Below, in pieces: positions 53,394 through 63,328 of a DNA stretch of 64,000 bases. How positions within the stretch are numbered: position 1 is the first letter of the stretch; every line of letters starts with the position of its first letter. The stretch lies in the NCBI RefSeq assembly GCF_029144185.1, contig NZ_CP110232.1, positions 992,001 through 1,056,000 of the forward strand, given 5' to 3'. Made by a program: the position numbers and the translations under genes. The notes beneath the pieces were generated by a model that ran no database searches, was not told where the DNA came from, and worked only from the letters and a program-made list of their open reading frames with translations. Source of the DNA: Vagococcus intermedius (GTDB taxonomy: Bacteria > Bacillota > Bacilli > Lactobacillales > Vagococcaceae).

Positions 53394-54707
53394 ATGAATA
53401 TCATTATTATTGGTGGCTCATTTGCGGGTGTCACAGCAGCAATAGCTGCAAGAAATAAATACCCAAAAGCTTCAATTATGCTAATTGAAAAAGAAACAGA
53501 AATCGGATTCATTCCGAGCGCCTTACCTTTACTTTTGAGTGGACATTTAAAAAATTTAGATGAAGCCAAATTTGTAAACGTTATCGAATTGACTGAGAAA
53601 AGAATAGATGTACAACTAGGAGCGCAAGTAGTCTCAATTTGTACTAGTAACAATTCAGTTACAGCAGTGACTGCAGTAGGTGTAACTGAGTGGTCTTATG
53701 ATAAATTGATTTTAGCAACAGGTTCTTCCCAGGTAAAATCTCACATAGTAGGCATTGACAACATGGGTGTTATTAAATATAAAGATAAAAAATCTGCCCA
53801 AGAAGCATTGAAATTAGTAGATTCTGGAGAACATTTCACTATTATTGGTGGTGGCCAAGTTGGAATAGAAATGGCTAATGCTCTCAGTGTTCAGAATAAA
53901 AAAGTCAGTTTAGTAGAAAGCATGCCTAGTCTTTTATTAAAATATTTTGATGATGACATGCTCACTTCTTTGTATGGAGCAATGAGCAATCAGAGAATGA
54001 CGTGTTATCTTAATGAGTCAGTTAAAGAAATTATAAAGACTGAGAAAGAAACAGTGGTTATTACCTCTAAAAGGCATATTAAATGTGACGGTGCCATTTT
54101 TGCGATAAATGTCACACCTAATATTAGTTACCTACCTAAAGATGTTACCTGTCATGAAGATGGTACTATCTGGGTTAACAATTACTTACAGACCTCTGTT
54201 AATAATATTTTTGCCATAGGTGATTGTATTCAAATTCCATATAGCTTATCGTCTGACTCCTTTTATATCCCGTTAACAAATAACGCAGTCCGTTCTGCTA
54301 TTTTAGCAGTTGAGAATTTAGAAGTACGGTCAAAAGAATTTGTAGGAACTGTTAGAACAATTGGAACTCATGTCTTTGGTTATTATTTGGCTAGTTCGGG
54401 TATGACTGAGAGTGAAAGTGTTTTTTTTGAAGAAGCTATTCAAACAAAAGTAATGATTTTACCACTATCTTTGCTAGATAAAACTAAAACAGTCCAAATT
54501 AAATTAATTTATAGTCAAGAAAAACAGATAGTGTTAGGAGCACAACTTATCTCCCGAGAAAATATTTTGGAGAAAATTAATTTGTTATCTTTTGCGATCC
54601 AATCAGGGCACACGTTAAATGATTTAGTCCAAAAAGATTACTTCTTCAACCCATTATTTACACCGCTACTTGATATAACTAATCAAGTTGGTTGCTCAGA
54701 AAGCTAG
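53394..54707 (+). CDS. NADH oxidase / CoA-disulfide reductase-like flavoprotein lacking the redox cysteine
   Basis: The 437-residue protein has an N-terminal FAD motif NIIIIGGSFAGVTAA, a central NAD motif FTIIGGGQVGIEMANAL, and the FAD-closing IFAIGDCIQIP. It has the dimerisation domain of the Npx/Nox/CoADR family. The family's catalytic cysteine (Cys42 in NADH peroxidase, SFLSCGM) is replaced: the sequence is GFIPSALPLLLSG with Ser42. Normal peroxide, oxygen-to-water or disulfide chemistry at that residue is therefore unlikely. I chose the ATG at 53394 (GGGAAGGGAAATT upstream). It is followed without a gap by an Mga-type regulator. Confidence 0.8.
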   Translation: MNIIIIGGSFAGVTAAIAARNKYPKASIMLIEKETEIGFIPSALPLLLSGHLKNLDEAKFVNVIELTEKRIDVQLGAQVVSICTSNNSVTAVTAVGVTEWSYDKLILATGSSQVKSHIVGIDNMGVIKYKDKKSAQEALKLVDSGEHFTIIGGGQVGIEMANALSVQNKKVSLVESMPSLLLKYFDDDMLTSLYGAMSNQRMTCYLNESVKEIIKTEKETVVITSKRHIKCDGAIFAINVTPNISYLPKDVTCHEDGTIWVNNYLQTSVNNIFAIGDCIQIPYSLSSDSFYIPLTNNAVRSAILAVENLEVRSKEFVGTVRTIGTHVFGYYLASSGMTESESVFFEEAIQTKVMILPLSLLDKTKTVQIKLIYSQEKQIVLGAQLISRENILEKINLLSFAIQSGHTLNDLVQKDYFFNPLFTPLLDITNQVGCSES

Positions 54708-54716
54708 GTGATTGTG

Positions 54717-56183
54717 ATGAAGATCGAGGATTTTTTAGAAAAAAAAGAAATACAGCACCTCACGATTTTAAAAAAGATTGACGCCTTAGGAGGAACTGTT
54801 AGTCATATTGAATTGAGACAACATTTGAATCTAAATAAACCAACTTTAGACCGAGCCTTAGATGAGATAACTTTCTTTCTTAGAGAGTTTCGAGACAATT
54901 ATTGCTTGACAGTTAATGAGGCATTAATTGTCATTGAAAGGCAGCCAAATTTCAGTATAGAAGCAATCTACTCTGTTTATTTAAAGCAATCGTTAAAGTA
55001 CCAAATTTTAGATTATGCTTTTAAACACCGAGAATTTACGGTATTTAACATTATTCATGACTTAATGATTAGCGAATCGACCTTATTTAGAAAAACAAAA
55101 GAAATCAATTATCTGTTAAAAGAATTTAAAATACAATTAAAAAATGGGAATATTTTAGGTGAAGAATTACAAATTCGTTATTTTTATTTTTTAATGTATC
55201 AAGCAGCAACGCCCTATCATCAGCTTAGTGAAAAAGTATTAACGGAACATAATATGCGTTTAATCCAATCGCTAGAAAAAACATTGACCATGAAATTACC
55301 ATCATATAGTTATACTAGGATAGGCTTATGGTTAATGATCAGTAAAAAAAGAATCAAATACACTAAAAAAGTCTATCGTAAAGTCAGAAAAAAAATGTTC
55401 TTATATGAAAGCGATTGGTTATATAAAAAAGTAAGGCAATTTGTTTTGTTATACACAAGTCGCTACTCTATTGAAGTAGTTGAAGAGGAGAGCATGCTTC
55501 ATTTTATATTTGTTGCGAGCATGTCTATTTTTCATTATCAAGATTTTACCTCATATGATTTATTGAGAGGCCGACGAACACCTAATGCTATGATGGATAC
55601 GATGTTGAGAGAAAGAATTTTATTGGAATATTTACCTCAAAAACCGACAATTAAAGTAGAACAACAAATCACTTATTATTTATCTCAAGCAAATTCTTTA
55701 CTTTATTTTTTTGAAGGAGCTATCATTACATCAGAACAGTGGGATTTTAGGGAAAAAACTATCAATTTAAACCAAAAAATTACAATTGAATTGGTAGAAG
55801 AATTATTAGCAAAAGCCTTAGAAGCCTTTTCTAAGACACCAAATAGCTCAGATGATTTGCACTATCAACTTAAACACGATTATTTAAATATTCTAGCTAT
55901 GATTGATTTTAAAATTGCCAAAGAGTTACGAATTGCGATTGAATTGGACATGATTGAAAGTCATGCGGAGATTTTGACACAATTGATAAAATTAGATTTA
56001 GCTAGTTTAATCGGAGTCAGTGTTGAAACATTTAGCACTAAAAAAAATTACGATCTTGTCATTACCAATACTTTGAAATATCATCGGCTAGAAGATGCCA
56101 AACAAATTGTAGTGATTTCTAATAGCTATTCTAAATACGATCGTCTTTTTTTAAAACAAAAAATTAATGATTTAAGACAATAA
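54717..56183 (+). CDS. Mga-type helix-turn-helix regulator
   Basis: The 488-residue protein starts MKIEDFLEKKEIQHLTILKKIDALGGTVSHIELRQHLNLNKPTLDRALDEI, the first Mga-type winged helix. A second helix-turn-helix follows (EFTVFNIIHDLMISESTLFRKTKEINYLLKEF), then long helical regions. AGGTGA is 5 bases before the ATG at 54717. It is coupled to the flavoprotein gene, whose stop lies 9 bases upstream, and it precedes glpKOF, so glycerol genes or the flavoprotein are possible targets. It is only distantly like the Mga-type gene at 35368. Confidence 0.8.
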   Translation: MKIEDFLEKKEIQHLTILKKIDALGGTVSHIELRQHLNLNKPTLDRALDEITFFLREFRDNYCLTVNEALIVIERQPNFSIEAIYSVYLKQSLKYQILDYAFKHREFTVFNIIHDLMISESTLFRKTKEINYLLKEFKIQLKNGNILGEELQIRYFYFLMYQAATPYHQLSEKVLTEHNMRLIQSLEKTLTMKLPSYSYTRIGLWLMISKKRIKYTKKVYRKVRKKMFLYESDWLYKKVRQFVLLYTSRYSIEVVEEESMLHFIFVASMSIFHYQDFTSYDLLRGRRTPNAMMDTMLRERILLEYLPQKPTIKVEQQITYYLSQANSLLYFFEGAIITSEQWDFREKTINLNQKITIELVEELLAKALEAFSKTPNSSDDLHYQLKHDYLNILAMIDFKIAKELRIAIELDMIESHAEILTQLIKLDLASLIGVSVETFSTKKNYDLVITNTLKYHRLEDAKQIVVISNSYSKYDRLFLKQKINDLRQ

Positions 56184-56206
56184 AAGATGGGAATCCCATC
56201 TTTTTT
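56182..56206 (+). terminator. Terminator of the flavoprotein-Mga unit
   Basis: AAAAGATGGG pairs with CCCATCTTTT around AATC-type loop, followed by T. Confidence 0.8.
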
Positions 56207-56228
56207 ATTTTTATTAACGTTGATTATA

Positions 56229-56260
56229 AGTTTAAATTAATAAATAGTTTAAATTATTAA
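56229..56260 (+). repeat. Two direct repeats upstream of glpK
   Basis: AGTTTAAATTAATAA (56229-56243) and AGTTTAAATTATTAA (56246-56260) differ at one base and are offset by 17. They lie about 70 bases before the glpK -35, where an activator could bind. Confidence 0.5.
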
Positions 56261-56329
56261 TCAGTATAAATCTCTTTAAATAGGGATTCTAGTAAAAAAC
56301 TGTCAAAAAAAATGACGAATAATAAAAAA

Positions 56330-57924
<1,595 letters not shown>

Positions 57925-57943
57925 TTTTTAGGAGGAAAAAACC

Positions 57944-59776
57944 ATGGCATTTTCAAAAGAAACACGTAAAAAAACGTTGAAAGCATTACAAACAACGGAG
58001 TTGGATTTATTGATTATCGGAGGCGGAATTACAGGGGCCGGGGTAGCTCTTCAAGCTTCAGCTTCAGGAATGAAAACCGGCTTAATTGAAATGCAAGACT
58101 TTGCTGAAGGGACCTCTTCACGTTCGACTAAATTAGTTCACGGGGGTATCCGTTATCTAAAAAATTTCGATGTCGAAGTAGTGGCTGATACTGTTACAGA
58201 ACGAGCGGTAGTTCAAGGGATTGCGCCACATATTCCCAAACCAGCTCCTATGTTACTACCTATTTACGATGAGCCCAGTTCAACATTTAACATGTTTTCT
58301 GTGAAAATTGCGATGGATTTATATGATCATTTGGCAAATGTGACAGGCAGTACCTACGCTAACTATACATTAAGCAAAGAAGAAGTTCTTGAAAGAGAAC
58401 CGAATTTACGTGCCGATGGGTTACTGGGTGGCGGCGTTTACCTTGATTTTAAAAATAATGATGCTCGTTTAGTAATCGAAAATATCAAACAAGCAGCTCA
58501 TGATGGTGGGTTGATGGCAAGTCGAGTTAAAGCTGTTGCCTTTTTATATGAAGGCGATAGGATTGCAGGCGTTAAAGCTCAAGATTTATTAACAGGTGAG
58601 CTATTTGAAATTAAATCTAAACTGGTAATCAATACAAGTGGTCCTTGGGTCGATAAAATTCGTAATTTAAAAGAGCATAATGATATGCCTACACAAATTC
58701 GTCCAACTAAAGGCGTTCATTTAGTAGTGGATAACAGTAAGTTGAAAGTTCCTCAGCCAACCTATCTAGATACAGGTAAAAATGATGGCAGAATGTTTTT
58801 CGTTGTCCCAAGAGAAAATAAAACATATTTTGGAACAACAGATACGGATTATCAAGGGGATTATGAAAAACCTGTCGTTGAACAAGCAGATGTTGATTAT
58901 TTATTAGAGGTAGTCAACCACCGTTACCCTAATGCTAACCTAACATTAAATGATATTGAGTCTAGTTGGGTTGGGTTACGTCCCTTAATTTCGACCAATG
59001 GTGGCTCTGATTATAATGGCGGAAACAATGGGAAAGTTTCAGATGACAGTTTTGATAAAGTGTTAGAGGTTGTCACTAGATTTAACCAACAGCAAGCAGC
59101 TCGTTCTGACGTGGAAGATGTTTTAAATAATATGGAAAGTAGTTTGTCAGAGAGTGGGAACAATCCATCAGCAGTTTCACGTGGAAGTGATTTGACACAG
59201 GAAAAAGATGGCTTGATTACCTTATCAGGTGGCAAAATAACGGATTATCGTAAAATGGCTGAAGGAGCCATGAAATTAATTCAACAGCTTTTAGAGGAAA
59301 AGTATCAGTTAACCTATACATTGATTGATTCAAAAAAATATCAAGTTTCTGGTGGGAAAATGACACCTTCTTTAGTAGAAGAAACCTTAAATGAATTAGT
59401 TTCTAAAGGCGTTCAAGCGGGATTAGAAGAAGCCGATGCCAAGTATTTAGCTGATTTATATGGAACTAATGTGATACAATTGTATCAAGTTATGGCTGAC
59501 TTCAAACCATTTGAAGGGATGAGTTTAAAAGATTCTTTAAGTTTACATTATGCTATGGAGGAAGAAATGATTTTAACGCCGGCAGACTATTTAGTACGCC
59601 GAACAAATTATATGTTATTTATTAGAGATGAGTTAGATCAATTAAAACAACCTGTCTTAGATGCTATGGCGGCACGATTCAATTGGTCAGATCAACAAAA
59701 AACAACTTACTTAGAAGAATTAGAAGAAGTTATAGCGTCTTCTGATTTAATAAATTTAAAAGAGGAGCGAGCATAA
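57944..59776 (+). CDS. glpO: Alpha-glycerophosphate oxidase
   Basis: The 610-residue FAD enzyme oxidises glycerol-3-phosphate to dihydroxyacetone phosphate with oxygen, giving hydrogen peroxide. Seen: FAD motif DLLIIGGGITGAGVALQA, STKLVHGGIRYLKNFD, and RPTKGVHLVV. The insertion around residues 355-420 (GGSDYNGGNNGKVSDDSF...SAVSRGSDL) is characteristic of the lactic-acid-bacterial oxidase and not of GlpD dehydrogenases. AGGAGGA precedes the ATG. glpF overlaps its stop by one base. Confidence 0.95.
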   Translation: MAFSKETRKKTLKALQTTELDLLIIGGGITGAGVALQASASGMKTGLIEMQDFAEGTSSRSTKLVHGGIRYLKNFDVEVVADTVTERAVVQGIAPHIPKPAPMLLPIYDEPSSTFNMFSVKIAMDLYDHLANVTGSTYANYTLSKEEVLEREPNLRADGLLGGGVYLDFKNNDARLVIENIKQAAHDGGLMASRVKAVAFLYEGDRIAGVKAQDLLTGELFEIKSKLVINTSGPWVDKIRNLKEHNDMPTQIRPTKGVHLVVDNSKLKVPQPTYLDTGKNDGRMFFVVPRENKTYFGTTDTDYQGDYEKPVVEQADVDYLLEVVNHRYPNANLTLNDIESSWVGLRPLISTNGGSDYNGGNNGKVSDDSFDKVLEVVTRFNQQQAARSDVEDVLNNMESSLSESGNNPSAVSRGSDLTQEKDGLITLSGGKITDYRKMAEGAMKLIQQLLEEKYQLTYTLIDSKKYQVSGGKMTPSLVEETLNELVSKGVQAGLEEADAKYLADLYGTNVIQLYQVMADFKPFEGMSLKDSLSLHYAMEEEMILTPADYLVRRTNYMLFIRDELDQLKQPVLDAMAARFNWSDQQKTTYLEELEEVIASSDLINLKEERA

Positions 59777-60492
59777 TGAGCGGAGATACAGCACAAATAT
59801 TCAGTGAATTTTTAGGCACTTTGATTTTAGTATTACTTGGTGATGGGGTCTGTGCAGCAGTAAACTTGAAGAAAAGTAAAGCTGAGGCTTCAGGTTGGAT
59901 AGTCATTGCAATGGGTTGGGCGACAGCTGTAACAATTGCGGTTTATGCTTCTAGTTTTATGGGACCAGCGCATTTAAACCCAGCTGTGACAATCGGGATG
60001 GCGATTGCCGGTAATATAGGTTGGAATTTAGTAGTACCATTTATCATTGCACAAGTTTTAGGTGGTATTGTAGGAGCCGCTTTGGTTTGGTTATCTTATT
60101 TACCACATTGGCAAGAAACAGAAAATCAGGCAGCTATTTTAGGAACTTTTGCAACTGGACCAGCTATTCGTAATTATACAGCTAACTTTATTACTGAAGT
60201 TATCGGCACAATTGTTTTAGTTTTTGGTTTACTAGCTTTCACGCAACATGAGTTTGCCGCAGGTGTTAATCCGATGGTTGTCGGAGTATTAATTTTAGCA
60301 ATCGGGCTATCATTAGGTGGATCGACAGGTTATGCCATCAATCCAGCTCGTGACCTTGGGCCACGTATCGCACATCAAATTTTACCCATTGCCAATAAAG
60401 GAACATCTGATTGGGCTTATTCATGGGTACCAGTCATTGGGCCAGTAGTTGGGGCAGCTCTAGCTGCAGGGTTATACTTAGCAATTATTTAA
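59776..60492 (+). CDS. glpF: Glycerol uptake facilitator (aquaglyceroporin)
   Basis: This 238-residue MIP-family channel has six helices and both pore motifs: NPA in GPAHLNPAVTIG (first) and NPA in GYAINPARDLGPR (second, with the Asp-Leu-Gly typical of glycerol channels). It lets glycerol (and small polyols) diffuse into the cell for GlpK. Its ATG overlaps the glpO stop (TAATG). It is the last gene of the operon. Confidence 0.96.
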   Translation: MSGDTAQIFSEFLGTLILVLLGDGVCAAVNLKKSKAEASGWIVIAMGWATAVTIAVYASSFMGPAHLNPAVTIGMAIAGNIGWNLVVPFIIAQVLGGIVGAALVWLSYLPHWQETENQAAILGTFATGPAIRNYTANFITEVIGTIVLVFGLLAFTQHEFAAGVNPMVVGVLILAIGLSLGGSTGYAINPARDLGPRIAHQILPIANKGTSDWAYSWVPVIGPVVGAALAAGLYLAII

Positions 60493-60496
60493 TATA

Positions 60497-60532
60497 AAGA
60501 AGGAAAGCTGTTATTTTCAGCTTTCTTTTTTA
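60497..60532 (+). terminator. Terminator of glpKOF
   Basis: GGAAAGCTG pairs with CAGCTTTCT around TTATTTT, followed by T. Confidence 0.85.
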
Positions 60533-60642
60533 TTGTTTCGTTTAAAAAACAAAAAATTATTATTAAAATAATACGTATCTTTTGATTTTAATCAATAAAT
60601 GCATCATAATAGAACTATCAACTAGAAGGAGGCAGATTGTAT

Positions 60643-60825
60643 ATGAATAAAGATGAATTAAAAGGTAAAGTAAACGAAACATTAGGAAAAGCTACAGGTG
60701 ATGAGAGTACAGAATTAAAAGGTAAAGTTCAAGAAGCAGTCGGCGAGGCTAAGCATAAGGTTGAAGAAAAAGTAGATGAAGTATCAAGTAAAGCTAATGA
60801 TATGTTAGATAAATTTAAAAAATAA
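60643..60825 (+). CDS. CsbD-like small stress protein
   Basis: The 60-residue hydrophilic protein MNKDELKGKVNETLGKATGDES, then ELKGKVQEAVGEAKHKVEEK, has the two repeated helical motifs (LKGKVxExxGxAxxD/K) of the CsbD family (PF05532), often general-stress induced. The molecular role is unknown. I chose the ATG at 60643 with GAAGGAGGC upstream. It is monocistronic with its own terminator. Confidence 0.9.
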   Translation: MNKDELKGKVNETLGKATGDESTELKGKVQEAVGEAKHKVEEKVDEVSSKANDMLDKFKK

Positions 60826-60829
60826 AAAG

Positions 60830-60868
60830 CAAAAAGCAAAACCATTTATAATGGTTTTGCTTTTTTTA
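60830..60868. terminator. Bidirectional terminator
   Basis: AAAAGCAAAACCAT pairs with ATGGTTTTGCTTTT around TTATA, between two convergent genes. Confidence 0.9.
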
Positions 60869-62209
60869 AATAACATCTATTGAAAAATCAAATGGCAGTT
60901 TTTTAGAGTCAGTGTAATCATGAAGTTTTTCAAATTGGTTGCCATATAATAGACGATCAATTTGAATTTTATTATTTTCGTTATAAATTTTCACCGGGTG
61001 ATTAAAGTGAGTATCTGAGTTAACCGAATAAATGGCTGAAGGTTCTAGATGTTCTTCATTTTTAAACACATTATAAACACTAGAATTGTGTAAAATAAAA
61101 CTATAAGGGGTTGTATCAGAGATAATTTTACACGAATGACAAGCTATTTTGGAATTATCAGAAATAATATTAGCATCAGTATGAACCTTACATAGTTTAG
61201 CGACAGTATTATCTAAAATTAGGGAATGGGCGTCACAGACAGCAGAAATATTATTTAACGTAATATCGGCATTTTTAGCAGTTAATAATTCTGCATTAAT
61301 CGATAAAAATTCGTAATTATCAATTGAGAGTTGCCCACCTTGAACATCTATAAATGGCTTAGTAGAGCTATTATAAAAATTTTCATCAAGTTGTTTTTTT
61401 ACTGTACCATTTACCAAAGAAGCCACTGCATTTTTTCCGATAAATAGAAAATGTTCATGAATGGTGGCACTAGCAAGTTGCTTGCTAGTAAGGGTTGTAT
61501 TTTTACCAAGATAAAAACCGTTATAGCAATTTTCTAAAGTAGTTAATTCAAGGTCAACTTGACTATTATTCTCAGCTTTTAAAGCAAATAAAGAAGAAAT
61601 TGACTGTTTGAAATTATTAGAGTTTCCGACAAATTTAGAACGACTAAGATAAACAGATCTTATATCTGAATCCATAACGTTAATTTCAGAATCATAACCG
61701 TTGATAGAATAACGTTCAGTATTAAGTAAATTAGATTTTATGACAGAAAGGTTACTTTGATCGACCAAGATACCATCATTTATTTGACTATTAAATGTTG
61801 TCTGCTTAATTTGACACGTGCTTTTATGTAAGCTAATGACAGGTGCGAATTGTCCTGTATGATGGTTCATCATAGCAGCCCCTTCAAGCTGACAATTGTT
61901 GATTTTAAGCTGGCTATTATTATAACAATCCAGTAAGGGGACTGTGCCAGTTTGAACAATTTTTAAATTCTCTATAACAAGTTCAGAAAAGTCATCTAAT
62001 CGAATGCTGGCCCCTTCTACCAATTGAATAACGGTGTTGTCTTGTCCTCTAATTGTAATTTTTTTGGTATTTATATTAAATTCTGAACATGAAAATGTTC
62101 CGGATGGCAGTACAATGATCCCTTGATTATCAATGGCATTTAGCGCAGTATCTAGTGTTTTATATTTATTATAGAAGCGATTTCCAACGATAATTTTTTT
62201 CTTTCGCAT
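60866..62209 (-). CDS. Right-handed beta-helix repeat protein without signal peptide
   Basis: The 447-residue protein opens RKKKIIVGNRFYNKYKTLDTALNAIDNQGIIVLPSGTF, a pectate-lyase-like cap. Many short strand turns with regular Asn and Ile/Leu ladders follow (SELVIENLKIVQ, SQLKINNCQLEG, ADITLNNISAV, NSKIACHSCKI). This is the pattern of a parallel right-handed beta-helix. No signal peptide, membrane helix or wall anchor is present, so it is probably cytoplasmic. Catalytic residues are not evident. AAAGGAG precedes the ATG. It is monocistronic. Confidence 0.75.
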   Translation of the reverse strand: MRKKKIIVGNRFYNKYKTLDTALNAIDNQGIIVLPSGTFSCSEFNINTKKITIRGQDNTVIQLVEGASIRLDDFSELVIENLKIVQTGTVPLLDCYNNSQLKINNCQLEGAAMMNHHTGQFAPVISLHKSTCQIKQTTFNSQINDGILVDQSNLSVIKSNLLNTERYSINGYDSEINVMDSDIRSVYLSRSKFVGNSNNFKQSISSLFALKAENNSQVDLELTTLENCYNGFYLGKNTTLTSKQLASATIHEHFLFIGKNAVASLVNGTVKKQLDENFYNSSTKPFIDVQGGQLSIDNYEFLSINAELLTAKNADITLNNISAVCDAHSLILDNTVAKLCKVHTDANIISDNSKIACHSCKIISDTTPYSFILHNSSVYNVFKNEEHLEPSAIYSVNSDTHFNHPVKIYNENNKIQIDRLLYGNQFEKLHDYTDSKKLPFDFSIDVI

Positions 62210-62434
62210 GTCAATTCTCCTTTAATGGTTCTTATTTTTCTTTTATTTATCGATTAACTGTAGTATATCTATTTTTATAATGAACTTTTTTATTATTTTA
62301 ACGATAATTTTAAAAAATGGAAAATAGAGAAATTATTATAAATTATCTATAGAACAAACTTACCTTGCTTAATTAATAGAAGTTATATAATATTAATGAT
62401 ATAACCAGATCAGAGTAAATAAAGGAGTGACCGT

Positions 62435-63160
62435 ATGAAGAAATGGATAAGTTTACTATTAGTTAGCCTGTTTGTTATGACAGGTTGTGGCGATAAAACG
62501 AAAGAAGAAAAACAATTAATTGAGAAAAGTAATAAGCCAGCTATTGAAGAAAAGAAGGAAATAGATTTAGAATCACTGAGTGATGAAAAAAAAGAAGATG
62601 GAAAAGTGAGAAAAGATAACGCAATGTATTACTTGTTAGCTAGTAACATCAATTTTGATTTAGAGAGTGTCAATGTTTATTACGATCAAAAAACTAGCAC
62701 GAAGACGGTTCATTATTTGAATTTTGTCCATCCAAGTGGGGAATCTGTTGAAGGTCATGCGGAAGTGTATCAAAAAGGCTCAGAAGTCATGGTTGATGTC
62801 TTCGGTCCTTTCGAAGAATCGATTGTCTTAAATGCTAAAAATAAAAAAATAATATCTAGAACAAATGAACCACCGTTACCCAAAGAAAAAACATCTAAAA
62901 AAAATAATGATTATGATACTGAAACAGATCCAACAAGTATTATCGAGCAATATACAGCAGATACGCCAGCAACTGGTATACCAAATTCAAATATTGAACA
63001 AGAAAATAACCTGAATACCTCTACGGAAGAATCAACGTCATTAATGCCACCTGTTGAGTCGCAGGTTGAGAATAGTTACTCACCTCAACCTAACCCTAAT
63101 ATGGATGGCAATCTACCAATGGAAGATAATTCTCAATTTAATAATCAGTTAACAGAATAA
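62435..63160 (+). CDS. Lipoprotein with Asn/Ser/Pro-rich tail
   Basis: The 241-residue precursor has signal peptide MKKWISLLLVSLFVMTGC and lipobox VMTGC (Cys18). A charged linker follows, then a small globular region (about 60-145, MYYLLASNINFDLESVNVYYDQKTSTKTVHYLNF) and a low-complexity tail rich in Asn, Ser, Pro and Glu (about 150-241). It is surface-anchored. No family is recognised. AAAGGAG precedes the ATG, and a terminator follows the stop. Confidence 0.75.
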   Translation: MKKWISLLLVSLFVMTGCGDKTKEEKQLIEKSNKPAIEEKKEIDLESLSDEKKEDGKVRKDNAMYYLLASNINFDLESVNVYYDQKTSTKTVHYLNFVHPSGESVEGHAEVYQKGSEVMVDVFGPFEESIVLNAKNKKIISRTNEPPLPKEKTSKKNNDYDTETDPTSIIEQYTADTPATGIPNSNIEQENNLNTSTEESTSLMPPVESQVENSYSPQPNPNMDGNLPMEDNSQFNNQLTE

Positions 63161-63190
63161 AAAAAGACCACCTATAAGTGGTCTTTTTTT
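63161..63190 (+). terminator. Terminator of the lipoprotein gene
   Basis: AAAAAGACCAC pairs with GTGGTCTTTTT around CTATAA. Confidence 0.9.
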
Positions 63191-63328
63191 ATTTTCCAAA
63201 TTCTTAAATAAACAGATAAAAAATAAAATTTTTAGTTATTATCTATCGTATACTCATATTATAAAAAGTAATGGTTACAAGTAAGTAACAGTTAACTATA
63301 TAATGTTGGTAAAGGAGATAGTAGTGAA

